From UBA5072 sp041737175 (GTDB lineage: Bacteria > Bacteroidota > Bacteroidia > Bacteroidales > UBA10428), in the NCBI GenBank assembly GCA_041737175.1, contig JBGSSF010000024.1:276136-340135 (forward strand): a stretch of 64,000 nt of DNA, written 5' to 3'. This document shows positions 44,745-53,210 of this stretch, piece after piece. A program made the translations under genes and the position numbers. The notes under the pieces were generated by a model. The model had not been told where the DNA came from, did no database searches, and saw only the letters and a program-made list of their open reading frames with translations. Numbering within the stretch: the first letter of the stretch is position 1; every line of letters begins with the position of its first letter.

Positions 44745-45995
44745 TCATACTCCGAATTCCCTTTTGATCTTATCAACAAAATCGAGTTTTTCCCAGCTAA
44801 AAAATTCAACTTCCTTGTTTACTGCAGTGCCGTTGGTCAACAGGGTCACCTTTTGGGTATAAGGTTGCCTGCCCATATGCCCGTATGCGGCAGTAGGCAG
44901 AAAAATCGGATTTTTTAGTCCAAATCTTTTAATGATGACTGCTGGCCTCAAATCAAAAAGTGAAGATAATCTTTGGGCTATTTCACCATCATCCATCTTC
45001 ACTTTGGCAGTTCCGAAAGTGTTAACATAAAGCCCTACTGGTTTTGCCACACCAATGGCATAAGCAACCTGTACCAAAGCCTCATCGGCTATACCAGCAG
45101 CCACCATGTTTTTTGCAATATGACGCATAGCGTATGCTGCAGAACGGTCAACTTTGGAACTGTCTTTTCCGGAAAAGGCTCCGCCGCCATGGGCTCCTTT
45201 GCCACCATAGGTGTCAACAATTATTTTGCGACCTGTCAAACCGGTATCCCCATGCGGTCCGCCAATGACAAATTTTCCTGTAGGATTCACATACAGGAGA
45301 TAATCATTTTTAAACAGGACTTTTACCCTGTCCGGCAGTTTGGAGAGAACGCGCGGAATGAGGATTGACCTTACATCGGCTTCGATGGCTTTTAACATAA
45401 CTGAATCTTCGCCAAAATTATCATGCTGCGTTGAAACTACCAGTGTATGTATCCTAAGTGGCTTAGCGTTGTCTCCATATTCAACAGTTACCTGAGATTT
45501 GGCGTCGGGCCGTAAATATTTCATGAATTTGCCTTCCCACCTGATTTCCGATAGTTCCTTGAGCAGCATATGGGAAAGTTCAAGCGAAAGGGGCATGTAA
45601 TTATCGGTTTCAAGGCAGGCATAACCAAACATCATTCCCTGGTCTCCGGCACCCTGGTCCTCCTCATTGCCTCTTTCAACACCACGGTTAATATCCTGGG
45701 ATTGTTCATGAATGGATGAAATTACTCCACAGGAATCCGCTTCAAACATATAGTCGGAGTGAACATAGCCTATTTTCTTGATCACATCCCTGGCCACTTG
45801 CTGAACATCAACATAGGCGTTGGTTTTCACTTCACCGCTCAATACAACTAATCCGGTAGTTACCAAAGTCTCACAGGCTACTTTGGATTCAGGATCACGC
45901 CTGAGGAATTCATCCAGCAACGCATCAGATATTTGGTCTGCAACCTTATCGGGATGTCCTTCTGAAACCGATTCGGAAGTAAATAAATAAGCCAT
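44745..45995 (-). CDS. metK: S-adenosylmethionine synthetase
   Basis: A 416-residue enzyme making S-adenosylmethionine from methionine and ATP. Signatures: SESVSEGHPDKVADQISDALLDEF at the N-terminus, the catalytic loop region, GPHGDTGLTGRKIIVDTYGG, and the Gly-rich GGGAFSGKDSSKVDRSAAY. I chose ATG 45995 (MAYLFTSESV), not the upstream Met at 46031. A minus-strand TATCTTTG promoter box at 46029-46036 overlaps the longer start, so that extension would probably not be transcribed. It lies between gldA and the sugar operon, both on the same strand. Confidence 0.96.
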   Translation of the reverse strand: MAYLFTSESVSEGHPDKVADQISDALLDEFLRRDPESKVACETLVTTGLVVLSGEVKTNAYVDVQQVARDVIKKIGYVHSDYMFEADSCGVISSIHEQSQDINRGVERGNEEDQGAGDQGMMFGYACLETDNYMPLSLELSHMLLKELSEIRWEGKFMKYLRPDAKSQVTVEYGDNAKPLRIHTLVVSTQHDNFGEDSVMLKAIEADVRSILIPRVLSKLPDRVKVLFKNDYLLYVNPTGKFVIGGPHGDTGLTGRKIIVDTYGGKGAHGGGAFSGKDSSKVDRSAAYAMRHIAKNMVAAGIADEALVQVAYAIGVAKPVGLYVNTFGTAKVKMDDGEIAQRLSSLFDLRPAVIIKRFGLKNPIFLPTAAYGHMGRQPYTQKVTLLTNGTAVNKEVEFFSWEKLDFVDKIKREFGV

Positions 45996-46028
45996 ATGAA
46001 TAAATTGATTTGAAGTTAATACACGGCG

Positions 46029-46036
46029 CAAAGATA
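46029..46036 (-). promoter_or_regulatory. metK: Putative -7 element for metK
   Basis: The minus strand reads TATCTTTG, an exact TAnnTTTG match, 34 nt upstream of the ATG at 45995. It overlaps the first codon of the longer alternative open frame and therefore helps decide the start. No clear -33 TTG is present. Confidence 0.55.
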
Positions 46037-46092
46037 AAAAGAGAAATCATATGCCGGTAAATTGAAGGGAATTAGTTGATAAATATACGCTT

Positions 46093-47004
46093 TTACGAGG
46101 TGAGTTCCCTGAAAACGTCTTCCAGCTTCCGGTCTTTCTTGTGAAGGGAAAGAATGACAAGGTTGTTTTTCACGGCCAGTTTAAAAAGTTCTTCCCGTAT
46201 ATCATGGCTTCCGGTGGTTTCAATAAGCCATGTACCGGATTTCAGCTTCCTGATCTCATCGATGGAAGTCAGTTCCCGGAGTATCTCGGAGTTGATTTCT
46301 TCACTGAATTCCACAATGATTGTATGTGTTTTTTTCCCGGAATGTTGTCCAATGTTCCCGGTAAGATCATTGGCAATAATCTGACCCTGGTTGATAATGA
46401 TCACTCGCTGGCAGATTGCTTCCACTTCCTGCATTATGTGGGTCGACAGTATGACTGTTTTCTGCCTGCCCAAATCAGAGATCAGGTTTCTTATCTCCAG
46501 GATCTGATTAGGGTCAAGACCTGTGGTGGGTTCATCCAGGATCAGGATTTCCGGGTTATGGATAATGGACTGTGCAAGGCCAACCCGTTGACGATATCCC
46601 TTGGAGAGAACCCCTATCTTTTTATGCATTTCCGGTTCCAAACCGGTTAACCTGATAACCTCCCGCACCCTGTCATCGCTTTCTTTGCCCAGGTTGTAAA
46701 GTCCTGAAACAAAAAGCAGGAATTCTCTTACATACATATCGGTATACAAGGGATTATTCTCGGGCAGATACCCCAGGAGCCTTCTGATATCGGTGGAATC
46801 ACCGGATATCCGGGCACCGTTCAGTTTTACCTCTCCTGATGTTGGAGCAAGCAAGGCACAGATTATTTTCATCAGGGTGGATTTTCCTGCGCCATTGGGA
46901 CCGATTAGCCCGACAATTTCACCTGAATTGACAGTAAAGCTCACATCATGCAGGGCTTGCTGACTTCCAAATATTTTACTGACATGCTCAACAGAAATTG
47001 ACAT
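46093..47004 (-). CDS. gldA: ABC transporter ATPase GldA-like
   Basis: A 303-residue ATPase. Walker A GPNGAGKST (near residues 35-43), the Q-loop, the signature segment LSKGYRQRVGLAQSI, Walker B ILILDEPTTGLD and the switch His (STHIMQEVE) are all present. Sequence style (GYLPENNPLYTDMYVREFL) and the ~90-residue C-terminal extension fit GldA, which works with GldF and GldG in gliding and secretion in Bacteroidota. No gldF or gldG is in this window, so the partner assignment rests on family resemblance. I chose ATG 47004 (MSISVEHVSKIFG). The open frame begins at 47016, but a -7 box at 47024-47031 would leave almost no leader there. Confidence 0.82.
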   Translation of the reverse strand: MSISVEHVSKIFGSQQALHDVSFTVNSGEIVGLIGPNGAGKSTLMKIICALLAPTSGEVKLNGARISGDSTDIRRLLGYLPENNPLYTDMYVREFLLFVSGLYNLGKESDDRVREVIRLTGLEPEMHKKIGVLSKGYRQRVGLAQSIIHNPEILILDEPTTGLDPNQILEIRNLISDLGRQKTVILSTHIMQEVEAICQRVIIINQGQIIANDLTGNIGQHSGKKTHTIIVEFSEEINSEILRELTSIDEIRKLKSGTWLIETTGSHDIREELFKLAVKNNLVILSLHKKDRKLEDVFRELTS

Positions 47005-47023
47005 AGAAAATAACATTATGTGT

Positions 47024-47031
47024 CAAATATA
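47024..47031 (-). promoter_or_regulatory. gldA: Putative -7 element for gldA
   Basis: The minus strand reads TATATTTG, an exact TAnnTTTG match, 19 nt upstream of the chosen start. It faces the divergent asnS promoter within the 139-nt gap. Confidence 0.5.
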
Positions 47032-47082
47032 AAGCATAAGTTTTATTGAATGCAGAAGTCCGATAGCAGTTTTCAAATTAAA

Positions 47083-47115
47083 TTGTCTTAAAACTGCCTT
47101 AAAATGCTATTTTTG
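47083..47115 (+). promoter_or_regulatory. asnS: Putative promoter of asnS
   Basis: TTG (47083-47085), 22 nt, then TATTTTTG (47108-47115). The spacing equals that of the 37.7 kb promoter. It ends 28 nt before the asnS ATG. Confidence 0.55.
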
Positions 47116-47143
47116 CAGGTTACAAATATATTGATTTCACTTT

Positions 47144-48523
47144 ATGAGAATTAAAGAACTGCTTTCTTCCAGGGAATATGGTAGTGAAGTAACGGTAAAA
47201 GGATGGGTCAGAACCCGGCGAGGCAACAAAAACATAACATTTGTCGCTTTGAACGATGGCTCTATCATTCATAATATCCAGGTAGTCATTGATATGAGCA
47301 GGTTTGATGAGGACCTTATTAAACTGATCACAACTGGATCCTGCATTGCTGTTACGGGAAAACTTACTGAATCACCGGGGAAAGAGCAGCATGTTGAAAT
47401 TCACGCTGATTCAATAAAACTCTATGGTACTGCAGATCCCGAAGTATATCCCCTTCAGAAAAAGGGCCATACACTTGAATTCCTTCGCGAGATCGCCCAT
47501 TTGAGGCCCAGAACCAATACATTTGGCGCAGTATTGCGCATCAGGCATGCCATGTCTTTTGCCGTTCATAAATATTTCAATGATCATGGGTTCTTTTACC
47601 TGCATACTCCGATCATTACTGGTTCTGATGCCGAAGGTGCCGGGGAGATGTTTCGGGTGACCATACTCGATCCCAAAAATCCTCCTTTGCTGGAGGACGG
47701 ATCGGTCAATTTTGCTGAGGATTTTTTCGGACGCGAGACCAATCTTACGGTGTCCGGACAACTTGAGGGTGAGTTGGGAGCACTGGCCCTTTCCAGCATT
47801 TATACATTCGGCCCCACTTTCAGGGCAGAAAATTCCAATACACCCAGGCATCTCGCCGAATTCTGGATGATTGAGCCTGAAATGGCCTTTTATGAGATCG
47901 AAGACAATATGAACCTGGCAGAGGACTTTTTGAAGTATCTCATCAGGTATGCCCTTGAAAATTGCAGCGCTGACCTTGAATTTCTTTCGGGTATGTATGA
48001 TAAGGAACTGATAGACAGGCTCAATTTCGTTGTCAACAATCAATTCGAAAGGATCACCTATACCAGGGCAGTTGATATCCTTCAGCAGTCTGCTGAGAAA
48101 TTCGAATTTCCTGTTTCGTGGGGAGTTGATTTACAAACTGAACATGAGCGATACCTGGTAGAGCGGCATTTCAAAAAGCCGGTGATTGTAACCGATTACC
48201 CTAAGGAAATCAAGGCTTTTTATATGAAGCTGAATGACGATGGGAAAACTGTGCGTGGCATGGATGTGCTATTTCCAAAAATTGGCGAAATAATTGGCGG
48301 ATCGCAACGTGAAGAGGAGCTGGAAAAACTTGAAGGACGGATTAAAGCGCTAAAACTGCCCGAGAAAGAACTTGGGTGGTATCTCGATACCAGAAAATTC
48401 GGCACAGCACCCCACAGCGGATTTGGATTGGGTTTTGAAAGATTGCTGCTTTTTGTGACGGGTATGGCCAATATCCGGGATGTGATTCCATTTCCGCGTT
48501 TTCCCAAGAATGCCGATTTCTGA
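47144..48523 (+). CDS. asnS: Asparaginyl-tRNA synthetase
   Basis: A 459-residue class IIb synthetase that charges tRNA-Asn. The N-terminal OB-fold anticodon-binding domain (residues about 15-100; VKGWVRTRRGNKNITFVALNDG) is followed by class II motifs. Motif 2 lies in GPTFRAENSNTPRHLAEFWMIEPE. Motif 3 lies in GFGLGFERLLLFVTG near the C-terminus. Presence of asnS implies direct charging rather than only transamidation. It is divergent from gldA and 34 nt upstream of rpoN. Confidence 0.96.
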   Translation: MRIKELLSSREYGSEVTVKGWVRTRRGNKNITFVALNDGSIIHNIQVVIDMSRFDEDLIKLITTGSCIAVTGKLTESPGKEQHVEIHADSIKLYGTADPEVYPLQKKGHTLEFLREIAHLRPRTNTFGAVLRIRHAMSFAVHKYFNDHGFFYLHTPIITGSDAEGAGEMFRVTILDPKNPPLLEDGSVNFAEDFFGRETNLTVSGQLEGELGALALSSIYTFGPTFRAENSNTPRHLAEFWMIEPEMAFYEIEDNMNLAEDFLKYLIRYALENCSADLEFLSGMYDKELIDRLNFVVNNQFERITYTRAVDILQQSAEKFEFPVSWGVDLQTEHERYLVERHFKKPVIVTDYPKEIKAFYMKLNDDGKTVRGMDVLFPKIGEIIGGSQREEELEKLEGRIKALKLPEKELGWYLDTRKFGTAPHSGFGLGFERLLLFVTGMANIRDVIPFPRFPKNADF

Positions 48524-48557
48524 AAATATCCAATCGTAATAAATAGGATGAACCCCC

Positions 48558-50021
48558 ATGCTTAAGCAGCGATTACAGCAGAAGTTATTGCAGAAATTGT
48601 CTCCCCAGCAGATTCAAATGATTAAGCTGTTGGAGATACCCACTATGCAGCTTGAGCAACGGATAAAGGCAGAAATTGAGGAGAATCCGGCACTGGAAGA
48701 AGGAGCCATTGAAGAGAGTTCGCTTGAACTTGAAAAGCAGGAAGATGATGTGAGCACCGATCCCATGGATAAGGACAAGGAGGAGTTTACACTCGAGGAT
48801 TATGTGGATGAAGATGAATACCCGTCTTACAGACTCAATGCCCAGAATTATTCAAAGGATGACAAAAGAGAGGACATACCATTCTCAGTTGGATTGTCAT
48901 TCCAGGATTATCTTGAAAGCCAGCTCGGTTTAAGATCGCTCGATGAGAAACAGCATTTGCTGGCCCTTTATATTCTCGGAAATATTGATGATGATGGTTA
49001 CCTCCGTCGTAAGCTGGATAATATTGTTGATGATATTGCCTTTACGCTGAATATTAAAGCCGACGAGTCTGAACTGGTTGACATTCTTAGAATTATTCAG
49101 GATTTTGATCCGCCTGGGGTTGGTGCGCGCAGTTTGCAGGAATGCCTGCTATTGCAGATCCAATCCAAAGACCTGGAAAATCCCGCAGTTGCTTTGGCAC
49201 ACCGGATACTGAAGGATTTCTTCGAGGAATTCACCAGAAAGCATTATGATAAAATAAATACCCGGCTTAACATCGGGGATGATCAGCTGAAAGATGCCCT
49301 GGATGAGATCCTGAAACTGAATCCCAAGCCCGGTAGCTCATACAGTGATCCGCAGAATAAGGTCGTTGGGCATATCACGCCCGATTTCGTGCTGGAAAAC
49401 AATGAAGGTGACCTGGAACTCAGTCTGAATTCCAGGAATTTGCCCGACCTGAAGGTTAGTAAAACATATTCGGAAATGCTTCAGGCATATCAGTATAATC
49501 GTGGACACAACTCGAAAAGCCAAAAGGAAGCGTTGAGTTTTGTTAAACAAAAGCTGGATTCAGCGAGGTGGTTTATCGATGCTATACGACAGCGTCAGAA
49601 CACATTACTGGTTACCATGAATGCAATTATCAATTACCAGCGCGAATACTTTCTTACAGGAGATGAAACCAAACTCCGGCCCATGATTCTCAAAGATATT
49701 GCTGATATTACCGGGCTTGATGTTTCAACGATTTCCAGGGTTGCCAACAGCAAATACATACAGACCAATTTCGGCATCTTCTCCTTGAAGTTCTTTTTCT
49801 CCGAAGGAATGCAAACCGAATCGGGAGAAGAGGTATCCACACGTGAAATAAAAAAGATCCTGCAAAACTGCCTCGATGCTGAGGACAAACGTCATCCGCT
49901 TACTGATGACCGGCTGGCTGAAATTCTTAAGGAAAAGGGTTATCATATTGCCCGGCGGACCATTGCCAAATACCGTGAACAATTAAACATTCCTGTTGCA
50001 CGCATGCGTAAAGAGTTATAA
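48558..50021 (+). CDS. rpoN: RNA polymerase sigma-54 factor
   Basis: A 487-residue sigma-54. Region I is the Gln-rich start (LKQRLQQKLLQKLSPQQIQMIKLLEIP), used by enhancer-binding activators. An acidic Region II (about 40-90) follows. The core-binding domain and the helix-turn-helix come next (ITGLDVSTISRVANSKYIQT). The RpoN box ARRTIAKYRE lies near the C-terminus and recognises -24 promoter elements. No enhancer-binding activator is in the window, and I found no convincing -24/-12 promoter. It is followed after 1 nt by the PAP2-like gene. Confidence 0.95.
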   Translation: MLKQRLQQKLLQKLSPQQIQMIKLLEIPTMQLEQRIKAEIEENPALEEGAIEESSLELEKQEDDVSTDPMDKDKEEFTLEDYVDEDEYPSYRLNAQNYSKDDKREDIPFSVGLSFQDYLESQLGLRSLDEKQHLLALYILGNIDDDGYLRRKLDNIVDDIAFTLNIKADESELVDILRIIQDFDPPGVGARSLQECLLLQIQSKDLENPAVALAHRILKDFFEEFTRKHYDKINTRLNIGDDQLKDALDEILKLNPKPGSSYSDPQNKVVGHITPDFVLENNEGDLELSLNSRNLPDLKVSKTYSEMLQAYQYNRGHNSKSQKEALSFVKQKLDSARWFIDAIRQRQNTLLVTMNAIINYQREYFLTGDETKLRPMILKDIADITGLDVSTISRVANSKYIQTNFGIFSLKFFFSEGMQTESGEEVSTREIKKILQNCLDAEDKRHPLTDDRLAEILKEKGYHIARRTIAKYREQLNIPVARMRKEL

Positions 50022-50022
50022 A

Positions 50023-50628
50023 ATGGAGAAACAAATAGCCAATGCGCTGTCCTATATTACTCACCCCTTGCTTGTGCCCTTGCTTGGACTGCTGGTAATC
50101 AGCAATTCAGGAACCTATGCCGCTGATATGGACATCCATTACCGCCAGTTTATCTATATATCAGTTTTTATCATGACCTTTTTGCTGCCGGCCGGACTCA
50201 TACCCTTGTTTTTGTACTCGGGATTGGCTAAAAGCATTAATTTTTCCGAACGCAAAGAAAGGCTGGTACCTCTTTATGTCACCCTGGTATTTTATGTGGC
50301 TGCTTATTTTTTTATCCGTAAACTCCCGATAAGCCAAATTTACCAACGATTTATGTTCTCGGCTTCCCTTTCAGTGCTTTTGGTTCTTGCAGTTTCCTAT
50401 TTCTGGAAAATCAGTGCGCATGCTGTTGCATGGGGCGGATTGGTTGGTTTGATCTGGAGTATTACGCTGCGGTTTGAAACCGATCTGATGCTTTTTCTGG
50501 TAATAAGCCTTATTTGCTCTGGTTTCGTAGGCTTTGCGCGGTTGCGACTTGGTGAACACAATCCGCTTCAGGTATTTGCGGGATTTTTACTTGGTTTTCT
50601 GGTTATGCTGGCAGTGTTTTTTATTTGA
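50023..50628 (+). CDS. PAP2-like multi-pass membrane protein
   Basis: A 201-residue protein with about six membrane helices. The segment FWKISAHAVAWGGLVGLI contains an SAH resembling PAP2 motif 2 (PSGH), and ARLRLGEHNPLQVFAGFLLG resembles motif 3 with its His. This pattern is common in divergent PAP2 phosphatases of Bacteroidota; the N-terminal KX6RP motif is not clear. If active it would remove phosphate from lipids such as undecaprenyl pyrophosphate. I chose ATG 50023, 1 nt after the rpoN stop, over an in-frame Met at 49996 inside rpoN. It overlaps the convergent glycosyltransferase gene by 8 nt. Confidence 0.78.
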   Translation: MEKQIANALSYITHPLLVPLLGLLVISNSGTYAADMDIHYRQFIYISVFIMTFLLPAGLIPLFLYSGLAKSINFSERKERLVPLYVTLVFYVAAYFFIRKLPISQIYQRFMFSASLSVLLVLAVSYFWKISAHAVAWGGLVGLIWSITLRFETDLMLFLVISLICSGFVGFARLRLGEHNPLQVFAGFLLGFLVMLAVFFI

Positions 50629-51736
50629 CAGCCGATTGCTCCCCGATATACTTCAACAGCCTGTTTTCATCCAGATCATCCTGGTGAACCCGGGAAAAAT
50701 ACCCTTGCCTGGATAGATGTTCTGCCAGATATTCCTGTTCGGGTTGTCCCGGGGTTGGCACCAGCAATGCTGTTTTTCCAAGTGTTACCAGATCCATAAT
50801 TCCTGAATATCCCGATCTGCAAATGATTGCCCGGGCCTGCAAAAGGACCTGTTTGAAATGGGATGCGTTAAGATGCGGAACCACAGTGACCATCCCGTCC
50901 TCAGGCAGCACGGAAGAAGAGCATCCCTCATGAAATCCTGCTATGATCATTGTTTTTTTGCACAATCTCAGGGCCAGGGCCAGAGACATTTTGAAGAATA
51001 ACCCGAGCTGGGGCTCTGGTCCGCTTAGTACAAATACCAGTTCATATTTCTCCTGCGATTCAGGCAAACTCACTGCCGGCGTTGTTTCAAACCTCGAAAG
51101 TATCCCAATAAAGGACGCATTCCGTGGCAATCTGAAACGGTGAGACAGCTTGCCACTCAGGCTCATTTTCTGATCGGGAATATCAGGGATCCAGCATTCA
51201 TTAAACTGATGGATGAACATACGAATCACCCGGTAAACAGGGTATTCAGCCCAATGCAACATGGGCGGCAGTAAGGGCGAAATCTGGTGTGTTACAAAAA
51301 TGCAATGAGCCTGTTTACAGAATAATCCATAGCGGTTATCTGAAACTACCACATCCACATGATGAACTTCAACAATATTCCTGATCACGCGGTGTTCCCG
51401 GAAAACTGAAAGTACCATTCCGGGCAATTGGAAAAAAAGCAAAGGGGCAAGCCATTTACCACTTCCGTAGTAGCGAACAACAAATGAAGGTATGGAAATA
51501 AAGGGCAGACCAGGGAAGGATGCTTTAAGCAAATCACCCGATTTCCCCGATCCTCCCAGGATTACCTGATAATCGCTTTTGAGATAGCGATGAATTATCG
51601 CGATCATCCGAGATGAATGCCCCAACCCCCAATCGAGTGGACAAACGATCACTTTTTTTTTGGGTTGCAAGTTTTCCGAATTATCATTACGGAGTGACCT
51701 GGGTCTTAATTCCTGCCAGTGAAACACGATTGGCAA
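50621..51736 (-). CDS. MurG-like glycosyltransferase with unresolved start
   Basis: A 371-residue frame for a GT-B type glycosyltransferase. The N-terminal domain begins at VIVCPLDWGLGHSSRMIAII and the C-terminal donor-binding domain includes VVPHLNASHFKQVLLQARAIICRSGYSGIMDLVTLGKTALLVPTPGQPEQEYLAEHL, which resembles MurG-type UDP-sugar enzymes. The acceptor is unknown. The coordinates give the longest ATG frame, which overlaps the upstream radical SAM gene by 50 nt. Better starts may be TTG 51670 or GTG 51652. An ATG at 51687 fused to the upstream stop (TAATG) is out of frame by one base because of an A9 run. Confidence 0.8.
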   Translation of the reverse strand: MPIVFHWQELRPRSLRNDNSENLQPKKKVIVCPLDWGLGHSSRMIAIIHRYLKSDYQVILGGSGKSGDLLKASFPGLPFISIPSFVVRYYGSGKWLAPLLFFQLPGMVLSVFREHRVIRNIVEVHHVDVVVSDNRYGLFCKQAHCIFVTHQISPLLPPMLHWAEYPVYRVIRMFIHQFNECWIPDIPDQKMSLSGKLSHRFRLPRNASFIGILSRFETTPAVSLPESQEKYELVFVLSGPEPQLGLFFKMSLALALRLCKKTMIIAGFHEGCSSSVLPEDGMVTVVPHLNASHFKQVLLQARAIICRSGYSGIMDLVTLGKTALLVPTPGQPEQEYLAEHLSRQGYFSRVHQDDLDENRLLKYIGEQSAVK

Positions 51737-52463
51737 TAATCTCCAGTTCCTCCTGACTTATGCTTTCAAGCCCCTGTATTGCAGTATCCCTTGCGATAGA
51801 ATAAATCATGACCATTTCAGGATGAATTTGCTCCAATGCCGTAAGCCATGCCTTAACCTCTCTTTCGGTGGTGTTATCAACATGTATTCCATTATACCTG
51901 CCCCTGAGAAATAAGGTCTGGATGATTACTTTGCCATGAAACTGCTTTAAAAGTTGAATTATTTCAGAAGGGCTGTAATTGCCTCTCGGGCAATTGATAG
52001 TATTAAGAGTTTCTTCAATGGCTGAATCCAGTTTGAGTATGTTCAGGTCCGCTTTTAACAGGGCATTGAAAATTTCTGGTCTATCAATACGAGTGGAATT
52101 GGAAAGAACAGCAATGTTGGCTTTGGGGTAATAGAAATTCCGTGCGTCTATGGCATCATCCATAATCCGGGGAAATTCAGGATGCAGGGTGGGTTCTCCG
52201 TTACCGGCAAATGTTATGCTATCCAGGTATTCATTATTCTGTTTCATCTTGCGGAGTTTTTGCCCCAACATGTTTTTAACCTCCCCTGCAGCGGGAAATT
52301 CAGAAGACGTACTTCCCGAAGGAGTCAGGCCGCATTCACAGTAGACGCAATTAAAGGTGCATATTTTGTTATTTGCCGGAAGCAGGTTAATCCCAAGCGA
52401 TTCACCAAGCCGCCGGCTCCATACCGGCCCGAAGATGATACTATCAAACAGAAAGGTTGACAT
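51687..52463 (-). CDS. Radical SAM domain protein
   Basis: A 258-residue radical SAM enzyme. The 4Fe-4S motif is CTFNCVYC near residues 35-42, followed by ECGLTP. Other family segments are ITFAGNGEPTLHPEF (the GGE-like SAM motif) and LDSAIEETLNTINCPRGNYSPSEI. The opening FGPVWSRRLGESLGINLLP resembles MoaA-like or wybutosine-type family members of unknown substrate in Bacteroidota. I chose the Met at 52463 (MSTFLFDSIIFGP) because a Met at 52478 lies inside a heptamer repeat. The stop overlaps an ATG (TAATG), suggesting translational coupling to the glycosyltransferase gene. Confidence 0.88.
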   Translation of the reverse strand: MSTFLFDSIIFGPVWSRRLGESLGINLLPANNKICTFNCVYCECGLTPSGSTSSEFPAAGEVKNMLGQKLRKMKQNNEYLDSITFAGNGEPTLHPEFPRIMDDAIDARNFYYPKANIAVLSNSTRIDRPEIFNALLKADLNILKLDSAIEETLNTINCPRGNYSPSEIIQLLKQFHGKVIIQTLFLRGRYNGIHVDNTTEREVKAWLTALEQIHPEMVMIYSIARDTAIQGLESISQEELEIIANRVSLAGIKTQVTP

Positions 52464-52476
52464 GGGGGAAAGATGC

Positions 52477-52539
52477 AAGATTAAAGACTAAAGATTTAAG
52501 ATTTAAGATTTAAGATTCAAGATTCAAGATTCAAGATTC
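52477..52539. repeat. Heptamer tandem repeat upstream of the radical SAM gene
   Basis: Nine 7-nt units: AAGATTA, AAGACTA, three AAGATTT and four AAGATTC. The array begins 14 nt upstream of the chosen radical SAM start (minus strand), so a change in copy number would alter promoter or leader spacing. Confidence 0.85.
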
Positions 52540-52554
52540 ATGAACAAAGATAAT

Positions 52555-52586
52555 TGAAGTGATGAAGTAATGAAGTGATGAAGTAA
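52555..52586. repeat. Octamer tandem repeat (4 copies)
   Basis: TGAAGTGA, TGAAGTAA, TGAAGTGA, TGAAGTAA: two copies of a 16-nt unit, in the same divergent gap as the heptamer array and 42 nt upstream of cvpA. Confidence 0.8.
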
Positions 52587-52628
52587 TTACAAATAGTTAT
52601 ATTTATCATTAATACAATTTTACCGGCC

Positions 52629-53147
52629 ATGAATTATATCGACCTGTTTAGTATTGTTTTGCTGGTTTATGCGGTTTATAAAGGATTCTCTAAAGGCTTC
52701 ATCATGCAGTTGACATTATTGGCTGCTTTGCTGCTGGGTATCTTCGGCGCACTGAAATTTTCAGGATTCACTGCCCGTCTGCTGGAAAGTCACGTCAGCC
52801 TCAATCCGGAGTTTTTGTATATGGCTTCCCTGGGCCTGACCTTTGCACTTGTTTTTATTGCTGTCAATATCATTGGCAAATTGATGGAAAAACTGATCAA
52901 AGCCATTGAATTATCATTCATCAACCGATTGCTCGGCGTTTTATTCAGCATTGGCAAAATTGTGCTCATTCTTGGAGTTCTTCTTACTTATGTGGACCGC
53001 ATTGATCGGAGAGTTCAGTTTTTACCCAAAGGTTCCCGTGAGAATTCTATTTTCTTTACCCCCTTCACAACTATTGTGCAGACTATCTTCCCTGCACTTG
53101 CGCCGCCTGGATCGCGGAATGCCGCGGATAATGGGGAACAGGCATGA
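52629..53147 (+). CDS. CvpA family membrane protein
   Basis: A 172-residue protein with four membrane helices and a short polar C-terminal tail, as expected for CvpA. The N-terminal NYIDLFSIVLLVYAVYKGFSKGFIMQL and the fourth segment NRLLGVLFSIGKIVLILGVLLTYVDR are typical. CvpA was first linked to colicin V production and has since been tied to envelope integrity, with no defined biochemical activity. It is upstream of tyrS (63 nt), which has its own promoter box. Confidence 0.9.
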   Translation: MNYIDLFSIVLLVYAVYKGFSKGFIMQLTLLAALLLGIFGALKFSGFTARLLESHVSLNPEFLYMASLGLTFALVFIAVNIIGKLMEKLIKAIELSFINRLLGVLFSIGKIVLILGVLLTYVDRIDRRVQFLPKGSRENSIFFTPFTTIVQTIFPALAPPGSRNAADNGEQA

Positions 53148-53182
53148 AAATCGATGTATTCATTTAAATAAAAGCGAAATGC

Positions 53183-53190
53183 TATCTTTG
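53183..53190 (+). promoter_or_regulatory. tyrS: Putative -7 element for tyrS
   Basis: TATCTTTG matches TAnnTTTG exactly and lies 21 nt before the ATG at 53211. A -33 TTG is not obvious. Confidence 0.55.
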
Positions 53191-53210
53191 CGAAAAATTA
53201 TAATTCACCT

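Noticed and set aside
45996..46031. Longer metK start at 46031
   Set aside because: Overlaps an exact TATCTTTG promoter box, and MAYLFTSESV is the usual MetK N-terminus.
52477..52539. Heptamer array considered as a CRISPR remnant
   Set aside because: Units are 7 nt and directly contiguous with no spacers; this is a simple tandem repeat.
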